This document shows positions 8,023 to 19,340 of a stretch of DNA of 64,000 nucleotides, one piece after another (position 1 is the stretch's first letter; every line of letters starts with the position of its first letter). The notes under the pieces were generated by a model. The model was not told the origin of the DNA, did not search any database, and was given only the letters and a program-made list of their open reading frames with translations. The DNA comes from Paenibacillus sp. GP183 (GTDB lineage Bacteria > Bacillota > Bacilli > Paenibacillales > NBRC-103111). The position numbers were made by a program, and so were the translations under genes. The DNA lies in contig NZ_FNSW01000001.1 of the NCBI RefSeq assembly GCF_900104695.1, positions 3,038,001 to 3,102,000 of the forward strand, written 5' to 3'.

Positions 8023-9105
8023 TCATATTTCCTTGCTAGTAAAACCCATGTTTTCGTAAGGTATCGCGTGTCGAATTCTTCCATATTGACCGCGAATCGT
8101 AGTTGCTTTACATAAAGAGTTCCAAATCGCTTCCTCGACAGCCTCCACGGTCATTTCAAACAAACGCGAAATATACTCACCACTTTCAACAAGATAAGAA
8201 CATGTATTTGTTAATGCGGTTGGATAATGGGGAAAACGGTGCGCAGTAGAAAACGAAATGACAATGTCTCCGCTTCCATGGGCAGCGTAAGATCCTGTAC
8301 GTGCAAGCCCGAATGCCGCCCGTTTGGCTATCCGATGAAGCTGTCTCTCGCTTACTGGCGCGTCCGTTGCAATGACAATCATAATAGAGCCGTCCGGACC
8401 ATTCTCATCATTTTGTTCTCCGATAAGGACCGCTGTTGGGATACAATAAGGAAAATGGAAATCTTCTCTTTTGCCAAAATTGCTTACAACGAGTGCTCCT
8501 ACCGTATATGATTCAGAATGAAACGAGGCTTTTCTGGAGCTTGTTCCGACTCCTCCTTTGTATCCAAAACAAGACATGCCTGTTCCGGCACCTACACATC
8601 CTTCTTCTATCATTTCTGATTTCGCTGATTGAATGGTTTTATACACATCTTCAGGTTTCACATGTAGTCCGCGAATGTCGTTTAAATACCCGTCATTACA
8701 CTCGCCGACGATTACATTTACGGTTCCCGTCGTATCGCCAATATCCTTATTTTGTTCGAGCAGGTAGCGGATCGTCCCTTCCGCAGCAGCAGGAACGGAT
8801 AGTGTATTGGTCAGCACAATCGGGCTCTCAATGAGACCAAGCTCCTGCAATTGCACACTTCCGACTGTTTTTCCAAACCCATTAATGACATAATAGCTGC
8901 CTAACACTTTTTCTTGAAATATGTTTCCTGGGTGCGGCAATATAGCTGTTACCCCAGTTTGTGCAAATTTTCCGCCTGACAATTCATAGGAGAGCGTTAG
9001 TTGACCGACCAATACTCCTTCAACGTCTGTAATACCGTTCCACTTTCCCGTTTCAAATTTCCCTATGTTTACTCCGAGCTCCCGTAGTCTATATCGTGTT
9101 TCCAA
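8023..9105 (-). CDS. P1/DmpA-family aminopeptidase (S58)
   Basis: A 360-residue member of the L-aminopeptidase D-Ala-esterase/amidase (DmpA) family, self-cleaving N-terminal-nucleophile enzymes that release N-terminal residues from small peptides. The self-cleavage site is GGVGTSSRK, with the nucleophile serine near residue 189. N-terminal RLRELGVNIG, ITDVEGVLVGQ and C-terminal GSGDIVISFSTAHR are family blocks. I choose the TTG at 9105: AAGGGAGG lies six bases upstream, the protein then begins as its relatives do, and the overlap with the ABC gene upstream disappears. It ends the transporter operon, so it probably degrades imported peptides. Confidence 0.87.
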   Translation of the reverse strand: METRYRLRELGVNIGKFETGKWNGITDVEGVLVGQLTLSYELSGGKFAQTGVTAILPHPGNIFQEKVLGSYYVINGFGKTVGSVQLQELGLIESPIVLTNTLSVPAAAEGTIRYLLEQNKDIGDTTGTVNVIVGECNDGYLNDIRGLHVKPEDVYKTIQSAKSEMIEEGCVGAGTGMSCFGYKGGVGTSSRKASFHSESYTVGALVVSNFGKREDFHFPYCIPTAVLIGEQNDENGPDGSIMIVIATDAPVSERQLHRIAKRAAFGLARTGSYAAHGSGDIVISFSTAHRFPHYPTALTNTCSYLVESGEYISRLFEMTVEAVEEAIWNSLCKATTIRGQYGRIRHAIPYENMGFTSKEI

Positions 9106-9121
9106 GGGTGCCCTCCCTTCG

Positions 9122-10090
9122 TCATCCATATAAATGGCAGGCTGCAAAATGACTCGGCTCAATCTCATTTAATTCAGGAACGGTCGTCTTGCAAATATCC
9201 ATACAGGACCGGCAGCGTGGGTGAAACGCACATCCTTTGGGCGGATTGGATGGACTTGGAATATCCCCTTCCAGGATGATCCGTTCTTTCTTAATACGCG
9301 GATTCGCTACCGGAACAGCAGATAATAAAGACTGGGTATAAGGATGTAACGGTTTATCATACAGAGAATCCTTGTCAGAAATCTCGACAATTCTTCCCAG
9401 ATACATGACGCCTACGCGAGTGCTTATATGCTCCACAATGCTAAGGTCATGGGAGATAAATAGATAGGTCAACCCACATTCCTGTTGCAAATCCTGCATA
9501 AGGTTCAACACTTGGGATTGAATGGAAACATCAAGCGCTGAAACAGGCTCGTCAGCCACAATCAACTTTGGATTCAAAGCAAGAGCTCTAGCAATCCCGA
9601 TTCGTTGCCTTTGGCCTCCGCTAAATTCATGGGCATAGCGTTTCGCGTGATAAGAAGTGAGGCCGACTAATTCCAACAACTCATGGACACGTCTCTCTTT
9701 CTCTTTTCCAGCCAGCATGTTATGAACGACTAAAGGCTCCGCGATGATTTCTCCGACTGTCATCCGAGGATTAAGGGAGGCATAAGGATCCTGAAAAACC
9801 ATCTGCATTTCTTTTCTTATCTCCCGCAACTGATGGTCATTGAACTGGCTGATGTCTTTGCCATTAAACCATATTTCGCCTTCAGTCGGCGCTAATAACC
9901 GCATGATCATGCGTCCTGTCGTAGACTTTCCGCATCCGCTTTCTCCAACCAATCCGAGCGTTTCTCCCTTGTGAATGGAGAGAGAAACCCCGTCGACAGC
10001 ACGAACATACGATTTTCTCCGACCTAGTAACCCTTTGTTAACCGGGAAGTATTTCTTTAAATTTCTCACTTCGACTAACAGATCACCCAT
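9122..10090 (-). CDS. dipeptide/oligopeptide ABC transporter ATPase (DppF/OppF type)
   Basis: A 322-residue ATP-binding subunit of a peptide importer. Walker A is GESGCGKST, the Q-loop is VFQDPYASLNPRMT, the signature is SGGQRQRIGIARAL and Walker B is LIVADEPVSALD. The C-terminal oligopeptide extension with the cysteine motif (GCAFHPRC, then CMDIC) marks the OppF/DppF branch and may hold a 4Fe-4S cluster. AAAGGAGG precedes the ATG. The gene follows the DppD-type gene by three bases and precedes the aminopeptidase gene. Confidence 0.95.
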   Translation of the reverse strand: MGDLLVEVRNLKKYFPVNKGLLGRRKSYVRAVDGVSLSIHKGETLGLVGESGCGKSTTGRMIMRLLAPTEGEIWFNGKDISQFNDHQLREIRKEMQMVFQDPYASLNPRMTVGEIIAEPLVVHNMLAGKEKERRVHELLELVGLTSYHAKRYAHEFSGGQRQRIGIARALALNPKLIVADEPVSALDVSIQSQVLNLMQDLQQECGLTYLFISHDLSIVEHISTRVGVMYLGRIVEISDKDSLYDKPLHPYTQSLLSAVPVANPRIKKERIILEGDIPSPSNPPKGCAFHPRCRSCMDICKTTVPELNEIEPSHFAACHLYG

Positions 10091-10093
10091 TCT

Positions 10094-11086
10094 TTACGCC
10101 TCCTTTGCAAGTTTATTCACATTTAGGAGGAAACAGCGACATTGATGGCCATCTGCGATTTGCATCAAATCAGGGTCTTGTTCCCAGCAAATGTCCATGG
10201 CTTGCGAGCAGCGCGGAGCAAATTTGCACCCAGTCGGCATATTCGCCGGAATCGGAACGTTGCCTGGAATGGACTCCAGCCGATCCATTTTTTGACGCAG
10301 CTTTGGAATGGAGTTAAGCAACCCTTTCGTATAAGGGTGTTGCGGATTTTCAAAAATTTCAAAAACATCGGCTTCCTCTACCACTTTTCCTGCATACATC
10401 ACCACGACACGGTCGCACATTTCAGCCACAATGCCCAAATCATGGGTAATCAGCATGATGGCTGTCCCTTTTTCTTCTTTCAGCTTCTTCATCAAATCAA
10501 GGATCTGCGCTTGTATGGTAACATCAAGAGCGGTTGTCGGTTCATCAGCGATTAACAGCTTTGGCTCGCATGACATGGCCATCGCAATCATCACTCTTTG
10601 CCTCATTCCGCCGGACAGCTGGTGCGGATACTCGTCCATAATTTCCGTCGCGCGTGGAATTCCCACTAATTTCAACATATTCTTCACATGTTCCCGGGCC
10701 TGTTTCTTGTCGAGCTTTAGATGAAGCCGCACAGCCTCGCCAATCTGGTCTCCAATTTTAAAGACCGGGTTTAGGGAAGTCATCGGCTCCTGGAAAATCA
10801 TCGCGATTTCGTTACCCCGGATCTCTCTCATTGCATTTTCCGATAGGGATAAAAGGTCCGTTCCTTCAAATCGAATCGACCCATCGACCACTCTTCCCGG
10901 AGTATGCGCTAACAGACGCATGATAGAAAGAGAGGTGACGCTTTTGCCGCAACCGGATTCGCCTACAATTCCGAGCGTCTCCCCTTTGCGTATAAAAAAA
11001 TCGACACCATTGACAGCAGGAACTTGACCGCTATCTAAAAAAAAATAAGTTTTTAAATTCGAAATTTCCAATATCTTGTCGTTCAT
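10094..11086 (-). CDS. dipeptide/oligopeptide ABC transporter ATPase (DppD/OppD type)
   Basis: A 330-residue ATPase that pairs with the DppF-type subunit. Walker A is GESGCGKSV, signature SGGMRQRVMIAMAM, Walker B LIADEPTTALD, and the C-terminal peptide-transporter extension has GCKFAPRC, then CWEQ. GGGAG lies before the ATG at 11086. It follows the permease gene at 11105 by 18 bases. Both ATPases keep all catalytic motifs, so the transporter should be functional. Confidence 0.95.
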   Translation of the reverse strand: MNDKILEISNLKTYFFLDSGQVPAVNGVDFFIRKGETLGIVGESGCGKSVTSLSIMRLLAHTPGRVVDGSIRFEGTDLLSLSENAMREIRGNEIAMIFQEPMTSLNPVFKIGDQIGEAVRLHLKLDKKQAREHVKNMLKLVGIPRATEIMDEYPHQLSGGMRQRVMIAMAMSCEPKLLIADEPTTALDVTIQAQILDLMKKLKEEKGTAIMLITHDLGIVAEMCDRVVVMYAGKVVEEADVFEIFENPQHPYTKGLLNSIPKLRQKMDRLESIPGNVPIPANMPTGCKFAPRCSQAMDICWEQDPDLMQIADGHQCRCFLLNVNKLAKEA

Positions 11087-11104
11087 GTAACCACTCCCTG
11101 TCTG

Positions 11105-12010
11105 TTAATCTTTCAGCTTTGGATCAAGGGCGTCCCGCAAACCGTCACCTAGCAGATTGAAGGAAAGCACAGTAATGAATATCGCAAATGCCGGAAAAAA
11201 GACAATATAAGGGGCTGTATTCAAAAAGTCTCTTCCGGAGCTGAGCATCGCGCCCCACTCCGGCGAGGGAGGCTGCGCGCCCAATCCCAGAAAGCTGAGG
11301 CTGGCCGCAGTCAAAATCGAGGTTCCAATCCGCATCGTAAAATACACAATAATGCTGGACAACGTCCCCGGAAATATATGCTTCCAAATGATGCGGCGAT
11401 GGGAAGATCCAATGGATCGGGCAGACTCGACAAATACCGCGGCTTTGATGGAGAGTGTACTGCTTCGTACGATTCTAGCGAAAACAGGAATGCTAAAAAT
11501 CGCAACAGCAATGATGACATTTCCTAAACCCGGTCCCAAAATAGCAATAATGCCAATGGCCAGCAAAATTCCCGGAAACGCTAGCAAGACGTCACACAAT
11601 CGCATAATGATGCTGTCCAGCCATCCCCCGTAGTAACCGCTTAATATGCCTAGGATTGTTCCTACGATCCCTCCTGCGAATACGGAGGTCAATCCGACAA
11701 ACAAGGAGATTCTCGTGCCTTCAATAATCCGGCTTAAGATATCTCTTCCGAATGCATCGGTCCCTGCCAGGTGTTGGAAAGAGGGACCGCTCAAAATATG
11801 ATCATAGTCCGGCTCTACAGCTGAATAGGGAGCGATTTGAGAACTGGTCAAGGCGACAATCACCATCATCACGATAGAGCATGCGGCTATGAGCGCCATT
11901 CGCTGCTTTTTAAATTTTCGCCAAAACTCGGATAACGGGGTATGTACCTTTTCCGCTTCTTGTTGAACGATACGTTCATTGGGTCGGACTACTGCATGGC
12001 TATTTGGCAA
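11105..12010 (-). CDS. peptide ABC transporter permease (DppC/OppC type)
   Basis: A 301-residue inner-membrane permease with about six hydrophobic segments. The N-terminal 30-40 residues are cytoplasmic, followed by the OppC-N helix ([16 protein letters not shown]). [20 protein letters not shown] is the conserved DppC block, and the EAA loop occurs at [20 protein letters not shown]. The start is a TTG at 12010 with GAGGAGGAGACGG upstream. It follows the DppB-type gene by 18 bases. Confidence 0.93.
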   Translation of the reverse strand: MPNSHAVVRPNERIVQQEAEKVHTPLSEFWRKFKKQRMALIAACSIVMMVIVALTSSQIAPYSAVEPDYDHILSGPSFQHLAGTDAFGRDILSRIIEGTRISLFVGLTSVFAGGIVGTILGILSGYYGGWLDSIIMRLCDVLLAFPGILLAIGIIAILGPGLGNVIIAVAIFSIPVFARIVRSSTLSIKAAVFVESARSIGSSHRRIIWKHIFPGTLSSIIVYFTMRIGTSILTAASLSFLGLGAQPPSPEWGAMLSSGRDFLNTAPYIVFFPAFAIFITVLSFNLLGDGLRDALDPKLKD

Positions 12011-12028
12011 ATCCGTCTCCTCCTCGTC

Positions 12029-12949
12029 CTACTCATAGCGAATTTGTGGATTCATGACCGCATACAAAATATCGACTATTAAATTGATCATAATGAACTC
12101 GAGAGCAAACAATAGCATTTCCGCCTGGATCACCGTGAAATCGCGGAAAGATACCGAATCGATCAGCAATCGTCCCAATCCCGGCCAACTGAATACGGTC
12201 TCCACGACGATGGAGCCTCCGAGCAAAAATCCAAACTGCAAACCCGTCATTGTTATAACCGGTATCATCGCATTTTTCAAGGCATGCTTCCACACCACCA
12301 CATTTTCCTTCAAGCCCTTGGCTCTTCCCGTACGAACATAGTCTTCCTTGAGAATATCCAACAGGGAAGAACGCACGAACCGGGCAATGACCGCGGCGAC
12401 CCCGGCTCCTAATGTGATCGAGGGCAGAACATAGCTTTGCCAAGAGTCTTTGCCTCCTGTCGGCAGTAGGCCGAGCTTGACCGAAAATATTTGAATCAGC
12501 ACCAGACCGAGGCAGAAGGCTGGCAATGAAATGCCGGATACCGCACTGAACATGCCGACGTAATCCTGCCACTTATTCCGCTTTGTCGCCGAGATGACAC
12601 CGATAAGCAAACCGAGCACGACCGCCCAAGCCATGCTGCATACAGTCAGCCATAATGTGGGCATAAACCTTGCAGCGATTTCCTCAAATACGGGCCGTTT
12701 GGTTTTCATGGATACTCCCAAATTGCCTTGCACCAGTTTACCGACGAAGTTTATATACTGCGCCACGAGCGGCTTATCCAAACCAAGCTGCTGGCGAACA
12801 AGCTCCACATCCTTTTGACTGGCGTCCTGGCCTGCCACAAGCCTAGCAGGGTCGCCAGGGATCAAATGAACAAACAAAAAAATAAAAATGGAAACGATCA
12901 ATAGAATAGGGACGATGCCAAGCAAGCGTTTAACGATATATCGAAGCAT
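12029..12949 (-). CDS. peptide ABC transporter permease (DppB/OppB type)
   Basis: A 306-residue permease with about six transmembrane helices. The N-terminal [17 protein letters not shown] and [11 protein letters not shown] blocks are characteristic of DppB/OppB; the EAA loop is in [26 protein letters not shown] precedes the ATG. With its partner it forms the membrane channel that receives peptides from the lipoprotein encoded immediately upstream. Confidence 0.94.
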   Translation of the reverse strand: MLRYIVKRLLGIVPILLIVSIFIFLFVHLIPGDPARLVAGQDASQKDVELVRQQLGLDKPLVAQYINFVGKLVQGNLGVSMKTKRPVFEEIAARFMPTLWLTVCSMAWAVVLGLLIGVISATKRNKWQDYVGMFSAVSGISLPAFCLGLVLIQIFSVKLGLLPTGGKDSWQSYVLPSITLGAGVAAVIARFVRSSLLDILKEDYVRTGRAKGLKENVVVWKHALKNAMIPVITMTGLQFGFLLGGSIVVETVFSWPGLGRLLIDSVSFRDFTVIQAEMLLFALEFIMINLIVDILYAVMNPQIRYE

Positions 12950-12979
12950 ACCGCGCCTCCTACCGGTTGAATATGAGGA

Positions 12980-13002
12980 GAGCGCTAATCATCTTAGCGC
13001 TC
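12980..13002 (-). other. intercistronic hairpin between binding-protein and permease genes
   Basis: GAGCGCTAA, TCATC, TTAGCGCTC forms a perfect nine-pair stem in the gap between the binding-protein stop and the permease start. It has no strong U-tract. In transporter operons such hairpins often stabilise or partly terminate the message, giving more binding protein than membrane subunits; that role is inferred here. Confidence 0.6.
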
Positions 13003-13015
13003 TTCCAAATTCTCA

Positions 13016-14650
13016 TTAATGTTTAATTTCCGCCTCTTTAACACTTAGGGCGCCGTCAGGAATCAAATAAACCCCATCCAAATAGTTCTTTCTTCCCGCC
13101 AACGTGTCTTCGACGATAAGGCCTGCCCATGGGGCGTCTTGCCAAATCATTTTCTGCACCTCAGCATATGTCGCTTTCCGCTTTTCTGGATCCGCGGTAT
13201 TTAGGCCTGCGCTAATGAGCTGATCGGCCTTTTCATTCGTGTAGTAAGCTGTGTTATAGGACTTCGGCGGGACGGATTCGCCGGCTAACAATGGACGAAT
13301 CCCCCAGTCTGCATCTCCTGTGGAAGAAGACCAACCACCATAGTAGAGCTCGATTTCCGCGTCTTTCGGATCTTTAACGTTCCAAATTTTTGATGAGAGC
13401 GTGCCCGATTCCATCGGAACTACCTTTACCTTAATGCCTACTTGCGCTAATTGCTGCTGCAGAAATTCCATCGCTTTCATCGCGGTAGAGTTGTTGGCTC
13501 CCCAGATTTGCGTTTCAAAGCCATTTTCATAACCGGCTTCTTTCAATAATTGTTTGGCCTTTTCTAAGTTGTACGCATAAGGCGTCTGCTTAGAGTAAAA
13601 TTGCAGGCCAGGTGGAATGATCGAATCCAAGACACTCCCATAACCGCGGAATACAACCTTCAAGAAAGCTTCTTTATTGATCGCGTAGTTGATCGCCTGA
13701 CGCACTCGAACGTCATTGAAAGGCTTCTTCGTTGTGTTCATGGCCACATAGCGGGCAATGATGGATGGCTTATTTTCGACAACGATGCCGTCTTTTCCAC
13801 TAATGGCCTGGGCCTGGTCGGAAGGAAAGGGATAAATAAAATCAACTTCCCCCGTTTGCAGCATCGCTACACGCGATCCGTTTTCCGGTACCGGTTTGAA
13901 TTTGATACCATCCACCTTCGGCAATCCTTTTTGCCAATAGTCTGGATTTTTTTCAACCATCAGATGATCGCTTGGGTCCCACTCGACAAATTTGAACGGG
14001 CCTGTTCCGATAGGATGCTTGGACACATCTTTGCCGTATGTCGCCAAAGCCTTTGGACTGATGATCCTCGCCGCCGGATGGGCGAAGTTATTCAGCATCG
14101 CACCGAACGGTTCCTTTAATGTCACCCTGAAGGTGTACTCGTCTACCGCTTCAGTTTTGACAATGAGGGCAAACAGGCTGTATCGTTTTAATTTATTGTC
14201 CGGATTGGACACTCTGTCGAAGTTGGCCTTCGCGGCGTCCGCATTAAACGGGGTTCCGTCGTGGAACTTGACCCCCTTGCGCAGCTTGAAGGTGAATACC
14301 TTCGCATCGGCGCTTGCTTCGTAGCTTTCCGCCAGTACGGGGATCATCTTCATATCCTTGTCGAAACCGAGCAATCCTTCGAACATGGTTGCTTGCGCGG
14401 AACCGGACAATGTGTCGTTCGTGTCGTGGGGATCCATGCTAATAAAGTTATCCGCTACCGCGATCGTAAGCTTGTTCCCTTCCTTTTTCGCCAGAGTCTG
14501 CGCTTCCTTCTTGATCTCCGGTGCCCCAGATGAAACTGGTTTTTGGCTTGCATCGGATGAAACCGGCTTGCTTGTGCTGCAACCAGCTAATGTAAGGCTA
14601 ACGGTCATCAAGCCAATTAAAACGGTTGCCAAATACTTTCGTTTCGTCAT
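13016..14650 (-). CDS. peptide-binding lipoprotein of the ABC transporter (DppA type)
   Basis: A 544-residue family 5 substrate-binding protein. The signal peptide ends in the lipobox TLAGC near residue 24, so the mature protein is lipid-anchored. KVFTFKLRKGVKFHDGTPFN, HPIGTGPFKFVEWDPSD and VRQAINYAINKEAF are family landmarks. AAAGGGAGG precedes the ATG. It is the first gene of a five-gene cluster (binding protein, two permeases, two ATPases) ending with an aminopeptidase, so it probably supplies di- or oligopeptides. It is clearly diverged from the orphan binding protein at 2.7-4.2 kb, suggesting different ligands. Confidence 0.95.
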   Translation of the reverse strand: MTKRKYLATVLIGLMTVSLTLAGCSTSKPVSSDASQKPVSSGAPEIKKEAQTLAKKEGNKLTIAVADNFISMDPHDTNDTLSGSAQATMFEGLLGFDKDMKMIPVLAESYEASADAKVFTFKLRKGVKFHDGTPFNADAAKANFDRVSNPDNKLKRYSLFALIVKTEAVDEYTFRVTLKEPFGAMLNNFAHPAARIISPKALATYGKDVSKHPIGTGPFKFVEWDPSDHLMVEKNPDYWQKGLPKVDGIKFKPVPENGSRVAMLQTGEVDFIYPFPSDQAQAISGKDGIVVENKPSIIARYVAMNTTKKPFNDVRVRQAINYAINKEAFLKVVFRGYGSVLDSIIPPGLQFYSKQTPYAYNLEKAKQLLKEAGYENGFETQIWGANNSTAMKAMEFLQQQLAQVGIKVKVVPMESGTLSSKIWNVKDPKDAEIELYYGGWSSSTGDADWGIRPLLAGESVPPKSYNTAYYTNEKADQLISAGLNTADPEKRKATYAEVQKMIWQDAPWAGLIVEDTLAGRKNYLDGVYLIPDGALSVKEAEIKH

Positions 14651-15231
14651 TGTATTTCCTCCCTTTATATTTAGTCTGACAGCATATCAAACTTTTGAAC
14701 TCTCTTTACTTAATGCACCAGAAAAAAAAGATCCTACTTAAAGCAAGCTTTTCATGGTGTAGACTTCGGATTTTTTTTGGGGGGGTGCAACATTTTCCAA
14801 TGAAAGAATTTGAGCCAAAATATATGAATATATGAAGCAGATGACTAGATTCATCAACCCGTTATCCTTCATGAAGGTGAAGAATTTGTCGGTTTCCGGA
14901 GACAACTCCCAGACATCTTCGCGCCGTACTCCACGATCCACATAATTTAAGAAGATAAAGGCTTATACTTTGTAAGATAAGGTAACATGAATTAGGAAAA
15001 TTTGTCAAGAAAAATCCGGTGATGTGTATTTTATGGATGCAACATTATTAAAATATTACATTGTACATTAACATAATGGGATACCAACATTTTACCTATT
15101 AATTAGAGATGGATCATATGCAGCAAGCTTGATATCTATAAGACGGAACTAAGTGGATTATTTTTGACGGTGCCCATGCTGGGCGTTCTAAAAGCAACAC
15201 AATCTGATTATGTTGCTTTCAACAATAAAGA

Positions 15232-15256
15232 AGGAGACGCCGCGGCATCTCCTTTG
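15232..15256. terminator. hairpin in the 15-kb intergenic region
   Basis: AAGGAGA, CGCCGCGGCA, TCTCCTT forms a strong stem, followed on the plus strand by TTGGTATAAAAA and on the minus strand by a short T-rich stretch. It may be an orphan terminator left from a decayed gene. Bases 14651-15320 otherwise hold no gene I can support. Confidence 0.4.
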
Positions 15257-15320
15257 GTATAAAAATTCTAATCCAGTCTTCGAACGGATCCATCAAGAAA
15301 CCATTTGGCTTTTTGTCCAA

Positions 15321-15575
15321 TTAGATTCTACGTACCCTCTCCATACCCGTTAATCCAAGTTCACCTAAAATCTTAATTACACAGTCTACTGATGATGCAG
15401 TTTGGGTTACATCATTGAATGTATCAGATCGATGAATTACTTCAATAATTCGTTCGATATAATCTCTAAAATCTGCAGCCCATTCCTCCAAAGTAATACC
15501 GTGCCTGCGTACGGCCCAGCAAAATTTAGAAGATGTAATAAAGAAAATGATTGTTTGGAAGTACCAGCTCGAAAA
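15321..15575 (-). pseudogene. unrecognised gene remnant
   Basis: An open stretch of about 85 codons, stop at 15321, reading FCWAVRRHGITLEEWAADF and RDYIERIIEVIHRSDTF, ending ILGELGLTGMERVRRI. Composition is protein-like (amphipathic helices, acidic/basic alternation), but there is no start codon with a ribosome site and the frame is blocked upstream by TAA at 15576. I do not recognise the family. It lies in a stretch of decayed genes, which is why I call it a remnant. Confidence 0.35.
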
Positions 15576-15693
15576 TTAATGACGTTTCTGATAAACGGGT
15601 GTTTTATACTCTTCTAATAATAGATTCAACGATATTGATGTTTCTTTATTTCATGATACCATTTAATTAGAACAAATGTTCCTGAAGGGATGT

Positions 15694-15810
15694 GTACTCG
15701 TTGAAAAAGATATTTGTCTCAACAGGTTTTGGTTCGGCCATGGCGAAGGTAAAGTCCCCAATGAGTTGGTACCACTAGAAGAAAGAAAAAGTAGACTGTT
15801 AAACGAATGA
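15694..15810 (+). pseudogene. unrecognised C-terminal gene remnant
   Basis: One frame reads VLVEKDICLNRFWFGHGEGK, then VPNELVPLEERKSRLLNE and stop. The phrase looks like the end of a real folded protein and is unlike random intergenic DNA. There is no ribosome site or upstream coding continuation. Family not recognised. Bases 15811-16202 hold further short protein-like stretches in broken frames that I could not assemble. Confidence 0.3.
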
Positions 15811-16202
15811 TTTCAAAGGATCCTTCCTCATAGGTTATTATGCATTCCTCGTCATACACAAATCCTCGATTTCCAAACAATTCTGGATAGGTAGCACAGG
15901 TCCAACATATTTGTAAAACAAGTTCCCAGGAATCGAACGCCTTCAGCCAGAGGTTGGTGATATTCCCTCAGAAGGACGTGGTTAAATTAAACGGAATATT
16001 TTGCAATGCAACATATGATGTTCTTGTAACACCTTTTTGTTATCAGCGTTTTGCGTGATAAATTGGAGGAAATTATGAAGGACGTCTGCGCGACTCTTCG
16101 AGGGCGATCCACTCGTTCACTTTGTGGATGATGTCGCCGCCCAATACAGGAAGTTGAGAAACGGTTAAAACTGCAACATTTATTTACCGTTTATAAGACT
16201 CA

Positions 16203-16474
16203 TCAATTTCTTATCAGAAGAATCTGCTGAATTATTTGCATAAGATCGAATGTCTCACATCTGTCGAGATTGATAAAGAAGGCAAGGGGAAGGCTTGGTT
16301 CCTTGGCAGATAGATCACCACGATTTCATCATGGAGGACAACTTTGAGAATTACCAGGAGATTTTTGGATCACTTATCGATCCTGAGGCGTGGGGGATGA
16401 TTTGCGCCATCATGGGTGATAAGATCGCTCACTTTTTGGGAAAAGCTATGGCGATGGACGGAACAAAACGATAA
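16203..16474 (+). pseudogene. unrecognised frameshifted gene remnant
   Basis: Two adjacent frames read as one broken protein: KNLLNYLHKIECLTSVEID, then KEGKGKAWFLG to a stop at 16311, then in another frame QIDHHDFIMEDNFENYQEIF, GSLIDPEAWGMICAIMGDK and IAHFLGKAMAMDGTKR with stop at 16472. A single indel near 16308 would join them. No family is recognised. The fragment is acidic and helical and sits just before the IS110-type remnant. Confidence 0.35.
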
Positions 16475-16543
16475 GCTGACGGCATGAAAGCCGTTCATAA
16501 ACCCTACTGATCAATACCGGAAGTCCTCCTAGTATTTGTATTT

Positions 16544-16975
16544 TTGAACTCTATCACACAAGGGACTAATATTAAGAAGCAGTTTCCCAGTTCTGCGCTT
16601 TTATGTTCATGGGCAGAACTGTTACCTGGACATAACGAAAGTGCAAAAAAAAAGGAAATCTTCCAAAGCCAAATCGGAAACAAATATCTGAAATCTGCTT
16701 TAATCGAAGCAGCACATTCCGTTGCAGCTTCAAAAAACTATCTCGGTGCCATGTACAGACGTACAGCAGCACGAAATGGTAAAAAAGAGCAGCAGTAAAT
16801 GTGCTTATGCTATGTTAAGAATTGCCTTCTATATCTTAACTCATAAGGAAATGTACGTAGACTTAGTGAAGATTATTTTGACAAACAAAAGCAACAATCT
16901 ATTGTAAAGTACGCAGTTCGACGACTAGAAAACTTAGGTTATACCGTGACTATTACAGATCTAAGATACCAATAT
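16544..16975 (+). pseudogene. IS110-family transposase remnant (C-terminal half)
   Basis: The C-terminal Transposase_20 region of an IS110/IS116/IS902-family transposase, broken by two frameshifts. The first segment (16544-16798) has LCSWAELLPGHNESAKKK, NKYLKSALIEAAHSVAASK and YLGAMYRRTAARNGKK, which follow the IS110 order exactly. A second frame continues CAYAMLRIAFYILTHKEMY, and a third gives DYFDKQKQQSIVKYAVRRLE with NLGYTVTI. The N-terminal RuvC-like DEDD half is absent and no element ends can be seen. It is dead and probably old. Confidence 0.8.
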
Positions 16976-16997
16976 TCTTTATTTCGGGCGCTGCACG

Positions 16998-17039
16998 AAA
17001 AAAAGAGACCTCTCACAAGTTCGGCAAACTCATGAGAAG
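16998..17039 (-). terminator. groESL terminator
   Basis: On the minus strand CTTCTCATGAGTT, TGCCG, AACTTGTGAGAGG form a 13-pair stem (with G-U pairs), followed by TCTCTTTTTTT. It lies about 90 bases beyond the groEL stop codon. Confidence 0.75.
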
Positions 17040-17128
17040 CCTCTAATCCAACACGATGTGGTCAAAATGTGGTCAATCGGGTGTTCCAGTTAAGGAAACC
17101 CTTGATACATAAGGGATTTAACCCTTTT

Positions 17129-18781
<1,653 letters not shown>

Positions 18782-18853
18782 CTAAGAGTAATTGGTAAGT
18801 AGGTGAAACGGATCCATAAGTATGCTTGCTGCGGACTCTATACCTGCAATCGA

Positions 18854-19135
18854 TTAGGCTAATACAGCGAGAATATCGCTTTCGCGCAAGATCAACAGTT
18901 CGCGTCCTTCGTATTTCACTTCAGTGCCTGCATATTTGGAGAAAATGATACGGTCGCCTTCTTGGACTTCAAGCGGAACACGCACTCCATCCTTCAAAAC
19001 GCCTGCTCCCGCAGCAACAACTTTGCCTTCCTGCGGTTTTTCTTTTGCAGTCTCTGGCAGCAAGATGCCGCTTGCAGTAGTCTCCTCTTTCGCAATAGCT
19101 TCAATGATTACGCGATCACCTAACGGTCTGATCAT
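18854..19135 (-). CDS. groES: co-chaperonin GroES (10 kDa)
   Basis: A 93-residue GroES that caps the GroEL chamber. It starts [18 protein letters not shown]; the mobile loop is [20 protein letters not shown] and the C-terminal strand is [19 protein letters not shown]. The ATG at 19135 is preceded by AAGGAGG at a slightly long spacing; the longer open frame upstream runs back through the CIRCE element and promoter and is not coding. It is the first gene of the groES-groEL operon. Confidence 0.97.
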   Translation of the reverse strand: MIRPLGDRVIIEAIAKEETTASGILLPETAKEKPQEGKVVAAGAGVLKDGVRVPLEVQEGDRIIFSKYAGTEVKYEGRELLILRESDILAVLA

Positions 19136-19182
19136 GGAAAAATAGCCTCCTTCAAATATGGTTCTTGTGAAATTTTTGGTTA

Positions 19183-19209
19183 TTAGCACTCGTATGCGTT
19201 TAGTGCTAA
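19183..19209. promoter_or_regulatory. CIRCE operator (HrcA-binding)
   Basis: TTAGCACTC, nine bases, TAGTGCTAA. The consensus is TTAGCACTC-N9-GAGTGCTAA, so only one base of the right arm departs. It lies between the promoter and the groES ribosome site, so the repressor HrcA should control groESL as in other Bacillota. Confidence 0.95.
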
Positions 19210-19220
19210 CAACAATTCTT

Positions 19221-19249
19221 ATGATAAACATTTCGGCTGTATTTTGCAA
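19221..19249 (-). promoter_or_regulatory. groESL sigma-A promoter
   Basis: On the minus strand, -35 TTGCAA (19244-19249) and -10 TATCAT (19221-19226) are separated by 17 bases and lie directly upstream of the CIRCE element. This is the expected arrangement for HrcA repression. Confidence 0.8.
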
Positions 19250-19340
19250 GTCCTTTTACACTTTTTTCAAACTTTTTTGTACCTCTCTCATTGTATCCAT
19301 CAGTTGGACAAATATTCCAAGTGTACAAGATCAGACTGTT

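Noticed and set aside
14738-14941. A 67-codon minus-strand frame (starts MDRGVRREDVWELSPE) before the peptide transporter operon.
   Set aside because: Starts with GTG without a ribosome site, is A/T-rich and no family is recognisable. It may be part of the decayed region, but I cannot support a gene.
15402-15617. A 71-codon plus-strand frame in the decayed region.
   Set aside because: No ribosome site and it overlaps a more protein-like remnant on the minus strand.
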